Of a stretch of DNA of 59,696 nt, positions 38,226 through 48,139 are shown in pieces. The notes beneath the pieces were generated by a model. The model ran no database searches. It was not told the origin of the DNA and was given only the letters and a program-made list of their open reading frames with translations. Numbering within the stretch: the first letter of the stretch is position 1; every line of letters begins with the position of its first letter. The position numbers and the translations under genes were made by a program. This DNA is from Rhizobacter sp. (GTDB lineage Bacteria; Pseudomonadota; Gammaproteobacteria; Burkholderiales; Burkholderiaceae_C): contig JAMLIM010000012.1 in NCBI GenBank assembly GCA_023954175.1, positions 1 through 59,696 on the forward strand, read 5' to 3'.

Positions 38226-39347
38226 ATGGCAAAGCGCGATTACTACGACGTTCTGGGCGTGCCCAAGAACGCCACCGACGACGACATCAAGAAGGCCTAT
38301 CGCAAGCTCGCGATGAAGCACCACCCGGACCGCAACCAGGGTGATGCGGCGAGCAAGTCCGAGGAACGCTTCAAGGAGGCCAAGGAGGCCTACGAGATGC
38401 TGTCGGACCCGCACAAGCGGGCAGCCTACGACCAGCACGGCCACGCCGGCGTCGACCCGAATGGCCGCGGCGCGGAGGGTTTCGGCGGTTTTGCCGAGGC
38501 CTTCGGCGACATCTTCGGCGACATCTTCAGCGGCCAGGGCGGGCGCCGCGGCGGCCATCAGATCTATCGCGGCAGCGACCTGTCCTATGCGATGGAGATC
38601 ACGCTCGAGGAAGCCGCGCTCGGCAAGGAAACGCAGATCCGCATCCCGAGCTGGGAGTCGTGCGAGACCTGCAGCGGCAGCGGCGCCAAGCCGGGCACGA
38701 GTGCGAAATCCTGCAGCACCTGCAACGGCGCGGGCACGGTGCAGATGCGCCAGGGCTTCTTCAGCATCCAGCAGACCTGCCCGCACTGCCACGGCGCGGG
38801 CAAGATCATCCCCGAGCCCTGCACCGCCTGCAGCGGCCAGGGCAAGATCAAGAAGACGAAGACGCTCGAAGTGAAGATCCCGGCCGGCATCGCCGAAGGC
38901 ATGCGCATCCGCTCGGCCGGCAACGGCGAGCCGGGCACGAACGGCGGGCCGCCGGGCGACCTCTACATCGAGCTGCGCGTCAAGGCGCACGAAATCTTCG
39001 AGCGCGACGGCGACGACCTGCACTGCTCGGTCCCGGTCGGCATGACGACCGCCGCGCTCGGCGGCAGCATCGAGGTGCCCACGCTCAACGGCAAGGCCGA
39101 GATCGACCTGCCCGAAAGCACCCAGCACGGCAAGACCTTCCGCCTGCGCGGCAAGGGCATCAAGGGCGTGCGCTCGAGCTACCCGGGCGACCTCTACTGC
39201 CACGTCGCGGTCGAGACGCCGGTGCGCATGACGGAACACCAGCGCAAGCTGCTGAAGGAACTCGACGAGTCGTTCCGCAAGTCGGGCGACCGCCATTCGC
39301 CGAACGCCAAGTCGTGGACGGATCGGGTGAAGGACATCTTCAAGTGA
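38226..39347 (+). CDS. dnaJ: Chaperone DnaJ (Hsp40)
   Basis: A type I Hsp40 of 373 residues. The J domain has KHHPDRN (His-Pro-Asp), then a Gly/Phe-rich linker, the zinc domain with four CxxCxGxG repeats ([32 protein letters not shown]), and two C-terminal substrate-binding domains. It delivers substrates to DnaK and stimulates its ATPase. It lies 100 nt behind dnaK with a hairpin in the gap. Confidence 0.97.
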   Translation: MAKRDYYDVLGVPKNATDDDIKKAYRKLAMKHHPDRNQGDAASKSEERFKEAKEAYEMLSDPHKRAAYDQHGHAGVDPNGRGAEGFGGFAEAFGDIFGDIFSGQGGRRGGHQIYRGSDLSYAMEITLEEAALGKETQIRIPSWESCETCSGSGAKPGTSAKSCSTCNGAGTVQMRQGFFSIQQTCPHCHGAGKIIPEPCTACSGQGKIKKTKTLEVKIPAGIAEGMRIRSAGNGEPGTNGGPPGDLYIELRVKAHEIFERDGDDLHCSVPVGMTTAALGGSIEVPTLNGKAEIDLPESTQHGKTFRLRGKGIKGVRSSYPGDLYCHVAVETPVRMTEHQRKLLKELDESFRKSGDRHSPNAKSWTDRVKDIFK

Positions 39348-39414
39348 ATGCGGGCGCGGCGCGCCGCTCGGCACGCTGTACCCGCAGGTGACCCAAGCGT
39401 GAAGGGTGGCGCGC

Positions 39415-39918
39415 TCAGCCCGCCGGCATGACGACGATGCCGTCGGCATCGGCGACGAGCCGATCGCCCGGCCGCAGCCAGACGCCCTGCACCTGAACCG
39501 CGACATCGCGTTGACCTTCACCGCGCTTTTCGGTCGGCAGCGGCATGCTCGCCAGCGCGCGGATGCCGAGTGCGCACGCCGCGAGCTCGGCGACGTCGCG
39601 CACGCAGCCGTCGATCACGAGGCCGGCCCAGCCGTTGCGCGCCGCCGCCGCGGCCAGGTTGCCACCCACCAGCGCACGCCGCAGCGAGCCGCCGCCATCG
39701 ACGACGAGGACGCGACCCGCGCCGGGTGACTCGACCGCCGCCTTCACGAGCGAGTTGTCCTCGAAGCACTTGACGGTGCTCACGATGCCGGCGAACGCCT
39801 TCGCGCCGCCGAAGTCGCGAAACACCGGCGGCAGGACGCGAAAGCTCCCGCTGTCGTCGCCCTTGTGAGCGTCGCAGAGGTCGCAGGTGTTGGCCTGCGA
39901 ATTCGAATTCGTGTTCAA
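39415..39918 (-). CDS. RraA-like / HMG-CHA aldolase family protein
   Basis: A 167-residue protein of the RraA family. The family contains both regulators of RNase E and class II aldolases that split 4-hydroxy-4-methyl-2-oxoglutarate or oxaloacetate. The active-site pattern is present: [15 protein letters not shown], then [12 protein letters not shown] with the Arg-Asp pair that acts with a divalent metal. Because it overlaps the upstream thiamine enzyme gene (TTGA, TTG start at 39918) a metabolic, aldolase-type role is more likely than RNase control. The N-terminus holds two CDLC-like Cys residues. The exact substrate is unknown. Confidence 0.85.
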   Translation of the reverse strand: MNTNSNSQANTCDLCDAHKGDDSGSFRVLPPVFRDFGGAKAFAGIVSTVKCFEDNSLVKAAVESPGAGRVLVVDGGGSLRRALVGGNLAAAAARNGWAGLVIDGCVRDVAELAACALGIRALASMPLPTEKRGEGQRDVAVQVQGVWLRPGDRLVADADGIVVMPAG

Positions 39919-41648
39919 CGTGTTCCCCCTTGTTCGGCGCGAGCGAGCGCCGCTTGACGCAGCGCGCTCAATGTCGCGCGGCTCGTGCTGACTTCGACCG
40001 GAAGTTTCAGGTGCAGCAAGGTCGACACCTTGCTTGCCAGCGCGGCGCGCAGCGCGGGCTCGAATTCCGCCGTCTGCGTGACCACAGCGGAAGACCAGCC
40101 GTAGGCGCGAGCGAGCAGCGCGAAGTCAGGATTCGCCAGATCGCTGCCGCTCGTGCGGCCCGGGTACTCGCGTTCCTGGTGCATCCGGATCGTGCCGTAG
40201 CTGCCGTTGTCGACGACGATCGAGATCAGCTTGGCGCCATGTGCGGTGGCCGTCGCGAGCTCCTGCCCCGTCATCAGGAAGTCGCCGTCGCCGGCGAGAT
40301 TGATGACGGTGCGCTCCGGCTGCAACAGTGCCGCCGCGACCGCAGCCGGCAGACCATAGCCCATCGCGCCCGAGGTCGGCGCGAGCTGGCTGCGGCCGTT
40401 GCGCTGCAGGCCCGGATAGCGGTAGTGACGGTGCAGCCAGCCCGAATAGTTGCCGGCGCCGTTCGTCAGGACGGCGTTCTCGGCACCCTGCTCGTTGAGC
40501 ACGCGCTGCAGGCATTGCACGACGAGGCCCATGTCGAGCGCGCTCACGGCCGGGTCGAGCGGGCTCGGCGCGGCGTTCGCCTCGTAGTCGGCGTGCGCCG
40601 CCTCCGCCTGCCCGGCCCACGGCAGTCGAGCGGGCGCGTCCAGCGTCTCGAGCGCCTGCGCCGCGCACGCCATCGACGCCTGCACGAGCAGGTCGGCCGC
40701 ATAGACGCGCCCGAGCTCCTCGGCGCCGGCATGGACGTGGACAAGGCGCTGGCGCGGCCGCGGCGGCTCGAGCAAGGCATAGCCGCCGGTCGTCATCTCG
40801 CCCAGGCGCGCACCGAGGGCGATCACGAGGTCGGCCTCGCGCACGCGCGCGGCGAGCTTGGGCGCAATGCCGATGCCGACATCGCCGGCGTAGTTGGGGT
40901 GGCTGTTGTCGAACAGGTCCTGGAAGCGGAACGCGCAACCCACCGGCAACTGCCAGTGCTCGGCGAAACGCTGCAAGGCGGCGCAGGCCGGGCCGTCCCA
41001 GCCGCCGCCGCCGGCGATCACGAACGGCCGCTCGGCGCCGAGCAGCAGCGCGCGCAACTCGCGCAGCGCGCCCGGCGTCGGCCAGGCCTGCGCCGGCTCC
41101 GCGCGCGGCAGCACGGGCGCGGCGGTCGGCGTCGTCAGCATGTCCTCGGGCAGCGCGATCACGACCGGCCCCGGCCGGCCCTGCAGCGCGGTGTGAAAGG
41201 CGCGCGCCACGTACTCCGGCAGACGGTCGGCGTCGTGCACCTCGCCGACCCACTTGGCGAAGCCGAGCGTGCCCGGGCCGAACATCTGGCGGTAGTCGAC
41301 TTCCTGGAAGGCCTCGCGGTCGCGCTGCGTGCTCGCGACCTGGCCGACGAACAGGATCATCGGCGTCGAGTCCTGGAACGCGGTGTGCACGCCGATGCTT
41401 GCGTTCGTCGCCCCCGGGCCGCGGGTGACGAAGCAGATGCCCGGCCGACCGGTGAGCTTGCCCTGCGCCTCGGCCATGAAGGCAGCGCCGCCCTCCTGGC
41501 GGCAGGCGATGAAGCGGATGCGCTCGCGGTGCTCGTAGATGCCGTCGAGCACGGCGAGATAGCTTTCGCCCGGCACGCCGAAGCAGGTGTCGACGCCCTG
41601 CGCGATCAGCGCTTCGACCAGGGCATGGCCGGCGAGACGTGAATTCAT
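39915..41648 (-). CDS. Thiamine-diphosphate enzyme, acetolactate-synthase-like
   Basis: A 577-residue enzyme of the thiamine-diphosphate decarboxylase/synthase family. The PYR domain has the activating Glu52 ([14 protein letters not shown]) and [19 protein letters not shown], the central domain has FVIAGGGGW, and the PP domain has the [15 protein letters not shown] motif with the later [10 protein letters not shown]. It resembles the catalytic subunit of acetolactate synthase, but no regulatory subunit is next to it, and its tight coupling to an RraA-like aldolase gene suggests a catabolic 2-oxoacid reaction. ATG at 41648. It is transcribed away from the TetR gene; an operator lies 147 nt upstream. 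Confidence 0.83.
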   Translation of the reverse strand: MNSRLAGHALVEALIAQGVDTCFGVPGESYLAVLDGIYEHRERIRFIACRQEGGAAFMAEAQGKLTGRPGICFVTRGPGATNASIGVHTAFQDSTPMILFVGQVASTQRDREAFQEVDYRQMFGPGTLGFAKWVGEVHDADRLPEYVARAFHTALQGRPGPVVIALPEDMLTTPTAAPVLPRAEPAQAWPTPGALRELRALLLGAERPFVIAGGGGWDGPACAALQRFAEHWQLPVGCAFRFQDLFDNSHPNYAGDVGIGIAPKLAARVREADLVIALGARLGEMTTGGYALLEPPRPRQRLVHVHAGAEELGRVYAADLLVQASMACAAQALETLDAPARLPWAGQAEAAHADYEANAAPSPLDPAVSALDMGLVVQCLQRVLNEQGAENAVLTNGAGNYSGWLHRHYRYPGLQRNGRSQLAPTSGAMGYGLPAAVAAALLQPERTVINLAGDGDFLMTGQELATATAHGAKLISIVVDNGSYGTIRMHQEREYPGRTSGSDLANPDFALLARAYGWSSAVVTQTAEFEPALRAALASKVSTLLHLKLPVEVSTSRATLSALRQAALARAEQGGTR

Positions 41649-41794
41649 GTGTGTGGACTCCGAAACGAGCGCAGAAACGGGTGTGCGCCCGACTGCCCGA
41701 TTGTGCGCAGTTTCTGCGCAACAACGGCGGCAAGGACGGACGCGACGATGAGGGAAACGATGGGCTTGCGTTCGCGGCCCGGGTCGAACCATAC

Positions 41795-41810
41795 TTCAAT
41801 GAATGGTGAA
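41795..41810. promoter_or_regulatory. Candidate operator A (over TetR start codon)
   Basis: TTCAAT-GAAT-GGTGAA, a copy of the TTMACC-N4-GGTGAA palindrome. It covers the TetR ATG (41803), which suggests autoregulation, and sits in the divergent region with the thiamine enzyme gene. Confidence 0.55.
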
Positions 41811-42474
41811 TAAGCGACTCCCGGCCCGTGCCGCCCCGCCGCGCGCCGCCGAACCCCGCCAGCGCGACGCCGACCGGTCGCAGCGCGACATCCTCGACGC
41901 GGCGCGCGACGAATTCGCGCTGCACGGCCTGGGCGGCGCGCGCATGGACCGCATCGCCGAGCGGGCCGGCGTCAACAAGCGGCTGATCTACTACTACTTC
42001 GAGAGCAAGGAAAGCCTGTTCCTGGCCGTGCTGGAGCGCGCCTACGAAGGCATCCGCGGCGAGGAGCAGCAACTCGAACTGACGCAGGTCGAGCCCACCG
42101 AGGCGATCCGCCGCCTCATCGCCTTCACCTGGGACTACTACCTCGCGCACCCCGAGTTCCTGACGCTGCTCAACAGCGAGAACCTGCACCGCGCGAGGCA
42201 TTTGAAGCAATCGAGCAAGATCCCGGCGATGCACTCGCCGCTGGTGCAGACCCTGGCCGACGTGCTCGAGCGCGGGCACAAGAGCGGTGTGTTTCGCGCC
42301 GGCGTCGATCCGGTGCAGCTGTACATCTCGATCGCCGGCTTGTCGTACTTCTATCTCGGCAACAACCACACGTTGTCGACGATCTTCAAGCGCTCGCTGC
42401 TCGGCCCGAAGGCGAAGGTCGAGCGGCTGTCGCACATGACCGAGCTGGTGCTGGGCTATCTGGTGCGCGACTGA
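41803..42474 (+). CDS. TetR/AcrR family transcriptional regulator
   Basis: A 223-residue repressor type protein. Residues ~20-80 are the TetR DNA-binding domain: AARDEFALHGLGGARMDRIAERAGVNKRLIYYYFESKESLF contains the helix-turn-helix (split here only by description). The rest is a helical ligand-binding domain related to the AcrR/TetR C-terminal families (HLKQSSKIPAMHSPLVQTLADVL region). It begins with a basic arm rich in Arg, Pro and Ala. It is divergent from the thiamine enzyme/RraA pair and convergent with the ABC operon. The copy of the shared palindrome on its own start codon makes it the best candidate for the regulator of the whole 41-55 kb region. Confidence 0.9.
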   Translation: MVNKRLPARAAPPRAAEPRQRDADRSQRDILDAARDEFALHGLGGARMDRIAERAGVNKRLIYYYFESKESLFLAVLERAYEGIRGEEQQLELTQVEPTEAIRRLIAFTWDYYLAHPEFLTLLNSENLHRARHLKQSSKIPAMHSPLVQTLADVLERGHKSGVFRAGVDPVQLYISIAGLSYFYLGNNHTLSTIFKRSLLGPKAKVERLSHMTELVLGYLVRD

Positions 42475-42483
42475 CGCAGCGCT

Positions 42484-43239
42484 TCACTCCATCCCGAGCA
42501 GCTTGTAGATGCGCCGCGTGTAGACGCCGAACTTCTCGTGCGTCTTCATGTCGAGCGTGCGCGGGCGCGGCAGGTCGATCTCGATGTTGTCGGCCATGCG
42601 CGCCGGCCCCGAGGTGAGCACGACGACGCGCGTGCCGAGGAACACTGCCTCCGAGATGCCGTGCGTGACGAAGACGATCGTCTTGCCCGAGGCCTTCCAG
42701 ATGCGCAGCAGCTCGAGGTTCATCTTCTCGCGCGTCAACGCATCGAGTGCGCCGAAGGGCTCGTCCATCAGCACCAGCTTCGGGTCGTGCACCAACGCGC
42801 GCGCGATCGCCGCACGCTGCTGCATGCCGCCGGACAGCTCGTAGGGGTACTTGTCCTCGTAGCCCGCCAGCCCGACCATGTCGATCAACGCGCGGCCGCG
42901 CTCACGCGCCTCGCCCATCGGCAGGCCGAGAATTTCCGCCGGCAGCAGCACGTTGTCGAGAATGCGGCGCCACTTCAGCAGCAGCGGCGCCTGGAACACC
43001 ATGCCGATGTCGCGTGCCGGATCGAACGGGTGGCTCGCCGAGCCGATGCGCACCTCGCCGCCATCGTGCGGGTGCAGCCCGGCGAGCACCTTCAGCAGCG
43101 TCGACTTGCCGCAGCCCGAAGGGCCGACCAGCGCCACCAGCTCGCCCGACATGACGTCGAAGGTGGCGTCGGAAATCGCCAGGTGCTTGCCGTAGCTCTT
43201 GCGGACACCCGACAGGTGGATGAAGGCATCGCTGCTCAT
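42484..43239 (-). CDS. ABC transporter ATP-binding protein (SsuB/TauB type)
   Basis: A 251-residue ATPase of an importer for nitrate, sulfonate, taurine or thiamine-precursor-like solutes. Walker A is GPSGCGKST, the signature is LSGGMQQR, Walker B is [12 protein letters not shown], and the switch His lies in FVTHGISEA. Its ATG at 43239 overlaps the permease stop as ATGA. Order in the operon: DapA-like aldolase, permease, ATPase; the binding protein gene is divergent at 45206. It ends 9 nt from the convergent TetR gene. Confidence 0.93.
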   Translation of the reverse strand: MSSDAFIHLSGVRKSYGKHLAISDATFDVMSGELVALVGPSGCGKSTLLKVLAGLHPHDGGEVRIGSASHPFDPARDIGMVFQAPLLLKWRRILDNVLLPAEILGLPMGEARERGRALIDMVGLAGYEDKYPYELSGGMQQRAAIARALVHDPKLVLMDEPFGALDALTREKMNLELLRIWKASGKTIVFVTHGISEAVFLGTRVVVLTSGPARMADNIEIDLPRPRTLDMKTHEKFGVYTRRIYKLLGME

Positions 43240-44003
43240 GACACCCGCGCGTCCTTCGGCACCAGCAAGCGCTCGAGCCCGAGCACCAGGCCGTACAGCA
43301 ACATGCCGATCAGCGTGATCAGGATCACCGCCATGAACATTGCCGGCGTATCGAGCGTCACCTGTACCTGCAGCATCAGGTAGCCCAGGCCCCGATCCGA
43401 GCCGAGGAACTCGCCGACTATCGCGCCGGCCACGGCCAGGATCGCCGCCACCTTCATGCCCGCGAACACATAGGGCAGCGAACCGGGCAACTGGATCTTG
43501 GTGAACAGTTGCCAGCGCGAGCCGCGCAGCGAGCGCACGAGGTCGAGCAGGTCGGGCTCGATCTCGCGCAGCCCGCGCGCCGTGGTCAGCAGAATCGGGA
43601 ACACGGCGATCGCGAAGGCCATCATCGTGTTCGGCAGCACGCCATAGCTGAACCAGACGATGAGCAGCGGGCCGAGCGCCACCTTCGGGATCATGTTCAG
43701 CGTGACGAGCAGCGGCAGCATCAGGGACTCGAGCGTCTTCGACCAGGTGAAAAGCAGCGCCAGCAACACGCCCACGCCGAGCGCCAGCGCGTAGCCACCG
43801 AAGATCTCGGTGCCGGTGACGAGCGTGTTGGCCCACCAGCCGTAGTCCGACACGCCGAGCGCGCGGAAGGTATCGACCGGCGATGGCATGACGTACCTGG
43901 GCACGTCGCCGAGCCGCACGAACAGATACCAGCCCAGCAGCAACAACAGGTGCGCAGCCACGCCCAGCGTGTACTGGCGCAGCCTGGATTCGGAGCGTTC
44001 CAT
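43236..44003 (-). CDS. ABC transporter permease (SsuC/TauC type)
   Basis: A 255-residue inner-membrane permease with six hydrophobic segments and the BPD-transporter signature around [21 protein letters not shown] ... [15 protein letters not shown], which contacts the ATPase. I start at ATG 44003 ([13 protein letters not shown]), 11 nt after the aldolase stop; longer frames only shadow that gene. It forms one importer with the ATPase and the NMT1-like binding protein. Confidence 0.92.
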   Translation of the reverse strand: MERSESRLRQYTLGVAAHLLLLLGWYLFVRLGDVPRYVMPSPVDTFRALGVSDYGWWANTLVTGTEIFGGYALALGVGVLLALLFTWSKTLESLMLPLLVTLNMIPKVALGPLLIVWFSYGVLPNTMMAFAIAVFPILLTTARGLREIEPDLLDLVRSLRGSRWQLFTKIQLPGSLPYVFAGMKVAAILAVAGAIVGEFLGSDRGLGYLMLQVQVTLDTPAMFMAVILITLIGMLLYGLVLGLERLLVPKDARVS

Positions 44004-44014
44004 TCGGGGCGCTC

Positions 44015-45076
44015 TCAGGTCAGCCAGCGCGACAGATTCGCCGACACGAAGACGTCGTCGGCCAGGTCGGCGTGCTCGCGGCATACGCGGTCGATCGCCT
44101 TCGCCTGCCCGGGCGACAACCTCTCGTTCGGATCAAGACAGTCGATCCGCTCGAGCAGCCCCTGGCGGCGCAACACCTCGTGGCAGCCGGGGATGCAACC
44201 CGCGAAGTCGTTCGCCACATCGAAGAACGCGCCGTTGCAGTCGGTCACGCGCGAGTCGAGCGCGAGCAAGGCCGCATCGACCGCATCGGCGTCGATCGCT
44301 GCATGGATGCGTTCGAGTTGCTGCACGGCGCTGCGCGTCCACACGCTCCAGTGCCCGAGCAAGCCACCGCGGATGCGCACGCTGATCTCCGCTTCACCGC
44401 GCTTGACGGCATACGGCACGAGCAGATCGAGCACGATGTGATCGTCGTTGCCGGTGTAGAGCGTGACGCGTTCCTCGGCGCCGGCGACGACGACGCCGCG
44501 CACCACATCGAGCGTGCGGTAGCGGTCGAACGGCGCCATCTTGATCGCGATGACGTTGTCGATCAGCGCGAAGCGGCGCCAGAACTCCATCGGCAGCGCA
44601 ATGCCGCCGACCGCCGTCTGCAGGTAGAAGCCGATGAGCGGGATCTGCTCGGCGACGGCGCTGCAATGCGCGATCAACTCGTCGATCGACGCCCCCTTCA
44701 TCGGCGCCAGCGACAGCATGCCGGCGTGGTAGCCATGCTCGAGCGCGATCTGCGCTTCGGCGACCGCCTGCGGCGTGCGGCCCGACAGCCCGGCGATCAT
44801 CGCCAGCGGGCGTTGCGTCCACTCGCGCGCCGTGCGCGCCGCCAGCGCCAGCACCGGCTCGTACAGGCCGACCTCGCGAATCGCGAACTGCGTCGCATGC
44901 ACCCCCACCGCCAGGCCGCCCGCACCGGCATCGATGTAGTAGCGCGTCAGCGCGCGCTGGCGCACGGCATCGAGCTTTCGCGAAGCATCCAGCGCCAGCG
45001 GATGCGCCGGGATGACGCAGCCCCGGCGCAGCAGCGCGGAGACCTCTTGCGGAAGTTCAGATCGATGGGTGCGCAT
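44015..45076 (-). CDS. Dihydrodipicolinate synthase (DapA) family aldolase
   Basis: A 353-residue class I aldolase or lyase of the DapA/NAL superfamily, longer than the usual ~300. The Schiff-base Lys is Lys179 in [10 protein letters not shown], and the strand before it with IGFYLQ supplies the usual Tyr. True lysine-pathway DapA has a Thr-Thr pair near the N-terminus and an Arg that binds the semialdehyde; these are not evident, so it likely cleaves or condenses some other 2-oxoacid. It is the first gene of the ABC operon, which suggests it works on the imported solute. ATG at 45076 lacks a good ribosome site. Two operator copies lie upstream. Confidence 0.85.
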   Translation of the reverse strand: MRTHRSELPQEVSALLRRGCVIPAHPLALDASRKLDAVRQRALTRYYIDAGAGGLAVGVHATQFAIREVGLYEPVLALAARTAREWTQRPLAMIAGLSGRTPQAVAEAQIALEHGYHAGMLSLAPMKGASIDELIAHCSAVAEQIPLIGFYLQTAVGGIALPMEFWRRFALIDNVIAIKMAPFDRYRTLDVVRGVVVAGAEERVTLYTGNDDHIVLDLLVPYAVKRGEAEISVRIRGGLLGHWSVWTRSAVQQLERIHAAIDADAVDAALLALDSRVTDCNGAFFDVANDFAGCIPGCHEVLRRQGLLERIDCLDPNERLSPGQAKAIDRVCREHADLADDVFVSANLSRWLT

Positions 45077-45103
45077 AGGGGAAAGTCTGTAGCTGCACCC
45101 ATG

Positions 45104-45119
45104 TCAGCCACTGGGTGAA
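45104..45119. promoter_or_regulatory. Candidate operator B (aldolase/binding protein region)
   Basis: TCAGCC-ACTG-GGTGAA, a weaker copy of the shared palindrome, in the divergent spacer. Its centre is 47 bp from that of operator C. Confidence 0.4.
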
Positions 45120-45150
45120 ACGATTCGGCTGCTCTATACTTTGACGCGAA

Positions 45151-45166
45151 ATCACTAAGTGGTGAA
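45151..45166. promoter_or_regulatory. Candidate operator C (binding protein promoter)
   Basis: ATCACT-AAGT-GGTGAA, with TCAC-N6... GTGA symmetry. It lies directly behind a TTGACG -35 box (45141-45146), in the spacer of the likely rightward promoter, so binding there should block polymerase. Confidence 0.6.
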
Positions 45167-45205
45167 TTTACTGCATCCCCCCACCGAATGGCAACAGGAG
45201 TCTCC

Positions 45206-46198
45206 ATGATCAAGCGCCTCGTAACTTGTGCCGTGCTGGCGGCTGCCGGCTTCGCGTCCTTCTCGGCACACGCCCAGCAGAAGGTCGATTTCATTCTCAA
45301 CTGGGTGCCCGGTGGCGACCACGCACCCTACTTCTTCGCGAAGAAGATGGGGTGGTACGAGAAGGCCGGCATCGACCTGAACATCGAGAACGGCAAGGGC
45401 TCGGCACTCGCGACGCAGCGCGTCGGCGCCGGCATCACGCCGATCGGCCTGGCCGACATGGCCGGCGTGCTCGTCGCCAAGGGCAAGGGCGCGGACTCGG
45501 TGGCGGTCTACAACGTCTATGCCAACTCGCCGCAGGGCATGTACTGGCTGAAGAGCTCGGGCATCAAGGGCGTGAAGGACTTCCCGGGCAAGAAGATAGG
45601 CAATCCGGCCGCCGACGGCGCGCGCGTGATGTGGCCGGCGCTGGCCAAGGCGAACGGCGTCGATCCGAAATCGGTGACCTGGGTGAACATCGACGCCAAC
45701 GCCAAGCTCGCCGCGCTGAAGTCGAAGTCGATCGACGTGACGACCTCCTTCTACAACATCCATCACATCTTCCAGCGCGAGCTCGGCGACGACATGGGCT
45801 TCCTCGCCTGGAAGGACGCGGGCATCAACCCCTACGGCAATTCGATCATCGTCAACGCCAAGTTCCTGGCCGAGAACAAGCCGCTGATCGACAATTTCGT
45901 CAAGGTCACGCAGCGCGCCTTCGCCGCCTGCGTGAAGGACCCGAAGCCCTGCGTGCAGGCGCTGGTCGACGCCAACGGCGCGCTCAAGTTCGACAACGAG
46001 CTCGACAACTGGATGCTGGTCGAGGTGCTGATGAGCGACAAGTTTTCGCGCGAGGTCGCGCTCGGCTACTTCGATCCGGCCCGGATGCAGAGCGACTATG
46101 ACCTGGTCAAGGAATATATCGGCATCGACAAGCCGTTCGACGTGAAGTCGGTCTACACCAACGAGTTCCTCGACCGCTCGATCAAGATGCCGAAGTAG
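45206..46198 (+). CDS. ABC transporter solute-binding protein (NMT1/THI5-like)
   Basis: A 330-residue periplasmic binding protein. The signal peptide (about 23 residues) ends after AHA; the mature start has VDFILNWVPGGDHAPYFFAKKMGWYEKAGIDL, the NMT1/THI5-like pattern seen in binding proteins for pyrimidine precursors, sulfonates and similar organics (quoted here in parts: NWVPGGDHAPY, MGWYEKAG). ATG at 45206 with CAGGAG 5 nt upstream. It is divergent from the aldolase-permease-ATPase operon that should complete the importer, and its promoter region carries operators B and C. Confidence 0.9.
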   Translation: MIKRLVTCAVLAAAGFASFSAHAQQKVDFILNWVPGGDHAPYFFAKKMGWYEKAGIDLNIENGKGSALATQRVGAGITPIGLADMAGVLVAKGKGADSVAVYNVYANSPQGMYWLKSSGIKGVKDFPGKKIGNPAADGARVMWPALAKANGVDPKSVTWVNIDANAKLAALKSKSIDVTTSFYNIHHIFQRELGDDMGFLAWKDAGINPYGNSIIVNAKFLAENKPLIDNFVKVTQRAFAACVKDPKPCVQALVDANGALKFDNELDNWMLVEVLMSDKFSREVALGYFDPARMQSDYDLVKEYIGIDKPFDVKSVYTNEFLDRSIKMPK

Positions 46199-46224
46199 AT
46201 CGGGCCACGCACGCCGCCCGGCGC

Positions 46225-47112
46225 TCAGCCGAGTTCCGGGCCGGCGGCGAGGACGATGTTGGTCGCGTCGCCAGGCGCCTTTGCGGTGCCGTGCACCATC
46301 CGCGTGAACGGGCGCTGAAAGGCGAAACCTGCAGCTTCCAGCCGCGACAGCAGCGCCCGGCGGCGATCGAGCAGGTCGACATAGAGCGGGCCGGTCGCGA
46401 TCCGCAACCCATCGTTCAGCAGGGCCGCGGCCACCGCATCGTCATCGGCGAGCAAGGGGCCGAACTGGACCGCCTCGCGACCATCACGACCGAGCATGTA
46501 GCCGCGAAGCCGGCCGCCGACCTCGGCGACGCGCGCCGCCTGTGGCCAGCGCTGCGCCAGGGCGCGCATCAAGGGCAGCCGCGAGGCGCCGAACGCGGGC
46601 GCATCCAGCGCGTCGATCGCCGGCCAGTCTTCGTCCGCAAGCAAGCGTGTCGTCAGACCTTCCGGAGGCGCTGGAGGTGCCGGCAACGCTGCCCCCGCCT
46701 CGCGCCGATAGCGGGCGAAGCCCCAGGTGTCGGCAAACCCCTCCTGCACATACACCGCATGGCCGGCCGGGGTGGCATCGAGGATCGCCGCCCGCCCCTG
46801 CGAGCCGAGATGTGCGAGGGCATGGCGAAGCAGTCGCTGCGCGTAGCCGCGGCGCCTGAACGCCGGCAGCACCAGCACCATGCTCGTCCACGCGAAGTGG
46901 GCGCCATAGGGCAACACGATGACCGAGGCCGCGAGCGCAGCATGGCCGGCGTCGTCTGCGGCATCGATGCCCCAACCCTGCCCGAGGCGCAGCATCGTCG
47001 ACCAGTCGCTGCGGTTCTGATTCCAGTGTGCGGAGGCCGACAGCTGGACCGCAGCATCGAGATCCGCCGTCGTCAGCGGACGGATCACAGGCGGTGGTTC
47101 AGTACTTGCCAT
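46225..47112 (-). CDS. GNAT family N-acetyltransferase
   Basis: A 295-residue protein. Residues ~8-140 form a GNAT domain with the acetyl-CoA loop VLPAFRRRGYAQRLL and the later ATPAGHAVYVQEGF. The C-terminal half (~150-290) is a second acetyltransferase-like lobe with LLDRRRALLSRLEAAGFAFQRPFTRM, as in YitH-like fusions (two lobes, one likely active). Target unknown. Its start lies inside the last codons of the epimerase gene (14-nt overlap), so it is translationally linked to the epimerase/MetE pair. Confidence 0.8.
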   Translation of the reverse strand: MASTEPPPVIRPLTTADLDAAVQLSASAHWNQNRSDWSTMLRLGQGWGIDAADDAGHAALAASVIVLPYGAHFAWTSMVLVLPAFRRRGYAQRLLRHALAHLGSQGRAAILDATPAGHAVYVQEGFADTWGFARYRREAGAALPAPPAPPEGLTTRLLADEDWPAIDALDAPAFGASRLPLMRALAQRWPQAARVAEVGGRLRGYMLGRDGREAVQFGPLLADDDAVAAALLNDGLRIATGPLYVDLLDRRRALLSRLEAAGFAFQRPFTRMVHGTAKAPGDATNIVLAAGPELG

Positions 47113-48139
47113 CCCGCGTCGAGAAGTGCGTCGGCTTGCCGAGGCTCGGCCCGCCGCGCTGCACCCAGTCCGCGACCCAATCGATCATGCTGTCGATGCC
47201 CACCCGCGGCTCACCGAGCAGCGAGATGGCAAGCGACGTGTCCTCCAGCCACGCGGTCGGCGCCTCTTGTCCGACGAGCCGCGGTTCGCGGCCGAAGCGC
47301 CTGCCGAACTCGCCCGCCAGCCAGCGCACGCTGGTGTGGCGCGGCCCGGTGATGTTGATCGGCGAGGCCGGGCGGGTGCAATGCGCCAGCAGCCGCAACG
47401 CCTGCTCGTTGGCGTCGCCTTGCCAGATGACGTTGGCGTGCCCCATCGTCAGATCGACTTCACGGCCGGCGAAGACCGCGCTGGCGACGTCGTAGAGCAC
47501 ACCGTAGCGCATGTCGATCGCGTACGACAGGCGCACCATGCGGCCCGGCGTGCCGTGCTTGAGCGAGCCGTACTCGAACATGCGCTCGCGGCCGACGCAG
47601 GAGTTGGCATAGTCGCCGGCCGGCGGCGCGGCCGGCGTGCTCTCGTCGGCGCCGGGGCCGTCGACCGGCACGAAGGGATAGACGCAGGCGGTGGAGAAGC
47701 TGACGATGCGCGCATCGCGATAGATGTCCGCCACCATCATCGGCACGCCGACGTTCATCATCCATGTGAGTGCCGCGTTGCCTGCGGCGCCGAACTTGTG
47801 CCCGGCCATGAAGACGCAGTTGCGCACGCCCTCGGCCACGTTCGGCAAGCGCTCGATCGCTTGGCCGTCCAGCAAGTCGCAGGCAATGCATTCGACGCCG
47901 TGCGATTCGAGCGCCGCCTTCACCGTGGCGTCGGAGAATCTCGCGACGCCGATCACGCGCTTGTCCGGTGACGCGCGCTTGGCCATGCGTGCCAGGGTCG
48001 GCCCCATCTTGCCGCCGACGCCGAGGATGATGATGTCGCCATCCACGCGCGCCAGATCGGCCACCAGCGCCGGTGTCGGCTCGCTCATGAAGTCTTCGAG
48101 CGCTTCGACATCGGCGAAGCGCCGCGGCAGGTCGCTCAC
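47099..48139 (-). CDS. NAD-dependent epimerase/dehydratase family protein
   Basis: A 346-residue extended short-chain dehydrogenase. The Rossmann glycine motif is IILGVGGKMGPTLARM (GxGGxxG, residues ~45-53), and the active-site region has FSTACVYPF, while the usual Tyr-x-x-x-Lys appears as a less typical NSCVGRERMFEY (Cys-Val-Gly-Arg). Without the canonical YxxxK it may bind NAD(P) but catalyse poorly or differently. It starts at GTG 48139, overlapping the core-MetE stop as GTGA. It likely acts on the substrate or product of the methyltransferase. Confidence 0.78.
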   Translation of the reverse strand: MSDLPRRFADVEALEDFMSEPTPALVADLARVDGDIIILGVGGKMGPTLARMAKRASPDKRVIGVARFSDATVKAALESHGVECIACDLLDGQAIERLPNVAEGVRNCVFMAGHKFGAAGNAALTWMMNVGVPMMVADIYRDARIVSFSTACVYPFVPVDGPGADESTPAAPPAGDYANSCVGRERMFEYGSLKHGTPGRMVRLSYAIDMRYGVLYDVASAVFAGREVDLTMGHANVIWQGDANEQALRLLAHCTRPASPINITGPRHTSVRWLAGEFGRRFGREPRLVGQEAPTAWLEDTSLAISLLGEPRVGIDSMIDWVADWVQRGGPSLGKPTHFSTRDGKY

